From Syntrophomonadaceae bacterium (GTDB lineage: Bacteria > Bacillota_D > Dethiobacteria > DTU022), in NCBI GenBank assembly GCA_003551865.1, contig PUNU01000186.1:1-6561 (forward strand): a DNA stretch of 6,561 nt, in the 5' to 3' direction. The first letter of the stretch is position 1. The number at the start of each line of letters is the position of its first letter. The notes under the pieces are model-generated. The model saw only the letters and a program-made list of their open reading frames with translations. It was not told the origin of the DNA and searched no databases. This document shows positions 6,525 to 6,561 of this stretch, one piece after another. Position numbers and translations under genes: made by a program.

Positions 6525-6561
6525 TTACAGTCCAGCCGTCCTCGGGTATAGCTGCCAATGA

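Larger units (their letters stand above)
6451..6561 (-). mobile_element. Group II intron, 3' end (continues beyond the right edge)
   Basis: The minus strand enters the window in the linker before domain V, then shows a complete domain V, a 3-nt joiner and a complete domain VI, and ends at a predicted 3' splice site after the AC at 6452-6451. The rest of the ribozyme and any reverse transcriptase/maturase gene lie to the right, outside the window. The first frame read from 6561 stays open for 15 codons to a TGA inside domain V; this could be the tail of an intron-encoded protein but is too short to call. The intron has the same direction as guaA. The structural class cannot be assigned from this fragment. 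Confidence 0.9.

Overview
The window reads as part of a Gram-positive (Firmicutes) genome, most likely from the Clostridia. The evidence is a T-box leader, strong purine-rich ribosome binding sites, the DXP-independent vitamin B6 pair pdxS/pdxT, and moderately GC-rich codons. The genus cannot be fixed from sequence alone.

Layout. Bases 1-100 are the 3' part of a T-box tRNA-sensing leader ending in its intrinsic terminator. A plus-strand gene block follows: a class I/II PLP-dependent aminotransferase (127-1380), hisH (1447-2079), hisF (2170-2964), pdxS (2986-3870) and pdxT (3880-4461). I see no convincing terminator or promoter inside the block, so T-box read-through could reach all five genes. 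guaA (GMP synthetase) lies on the minus strand (6054-4474) and converges on pdxT with a 12-nt gap. Upstream of guaA are about 400 nt without a convincing gene (6055-6450). From 6451 to the right edge is the 3' end of a group II intron on the minus strand, with complete domains V and VI; the rest of the intron lies outside the window.

How the genes fit together. Three of the proteins carry a class I glutaminase with an intact Cys-His-Glu triad. HisH feeds ammonia to the TIM-barrel synthase HisF, making imidazole glycerol phosphate and AICAR in the histidine pathway. PdxT feeds the TIM-barrel synthase PdxS, making pyridoxal 5'-phosphate. GuaA carries glutaminase and synthetase in one chain and makes GMP from XMP. 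The first gene is a PLP enzyme in the same block as the PLP synthase. HisF by-product AICAR re-enters purine synthesis, to which GuaA also belongs. The shared theme is glutamine nitrogen, PLP, and the histidine/purine branch.

Most of the window is conserved metabolism. The parts worth a second look are the T-box, whose tRNA-contact base does not fit tRNA-His although his genes follow; the loss of hisA from between hisH and hisF; a diverged HisH N-terminal motif; a His at a usual Gln position beside the GuaA nucleophile; and the intron upstream of guaA.
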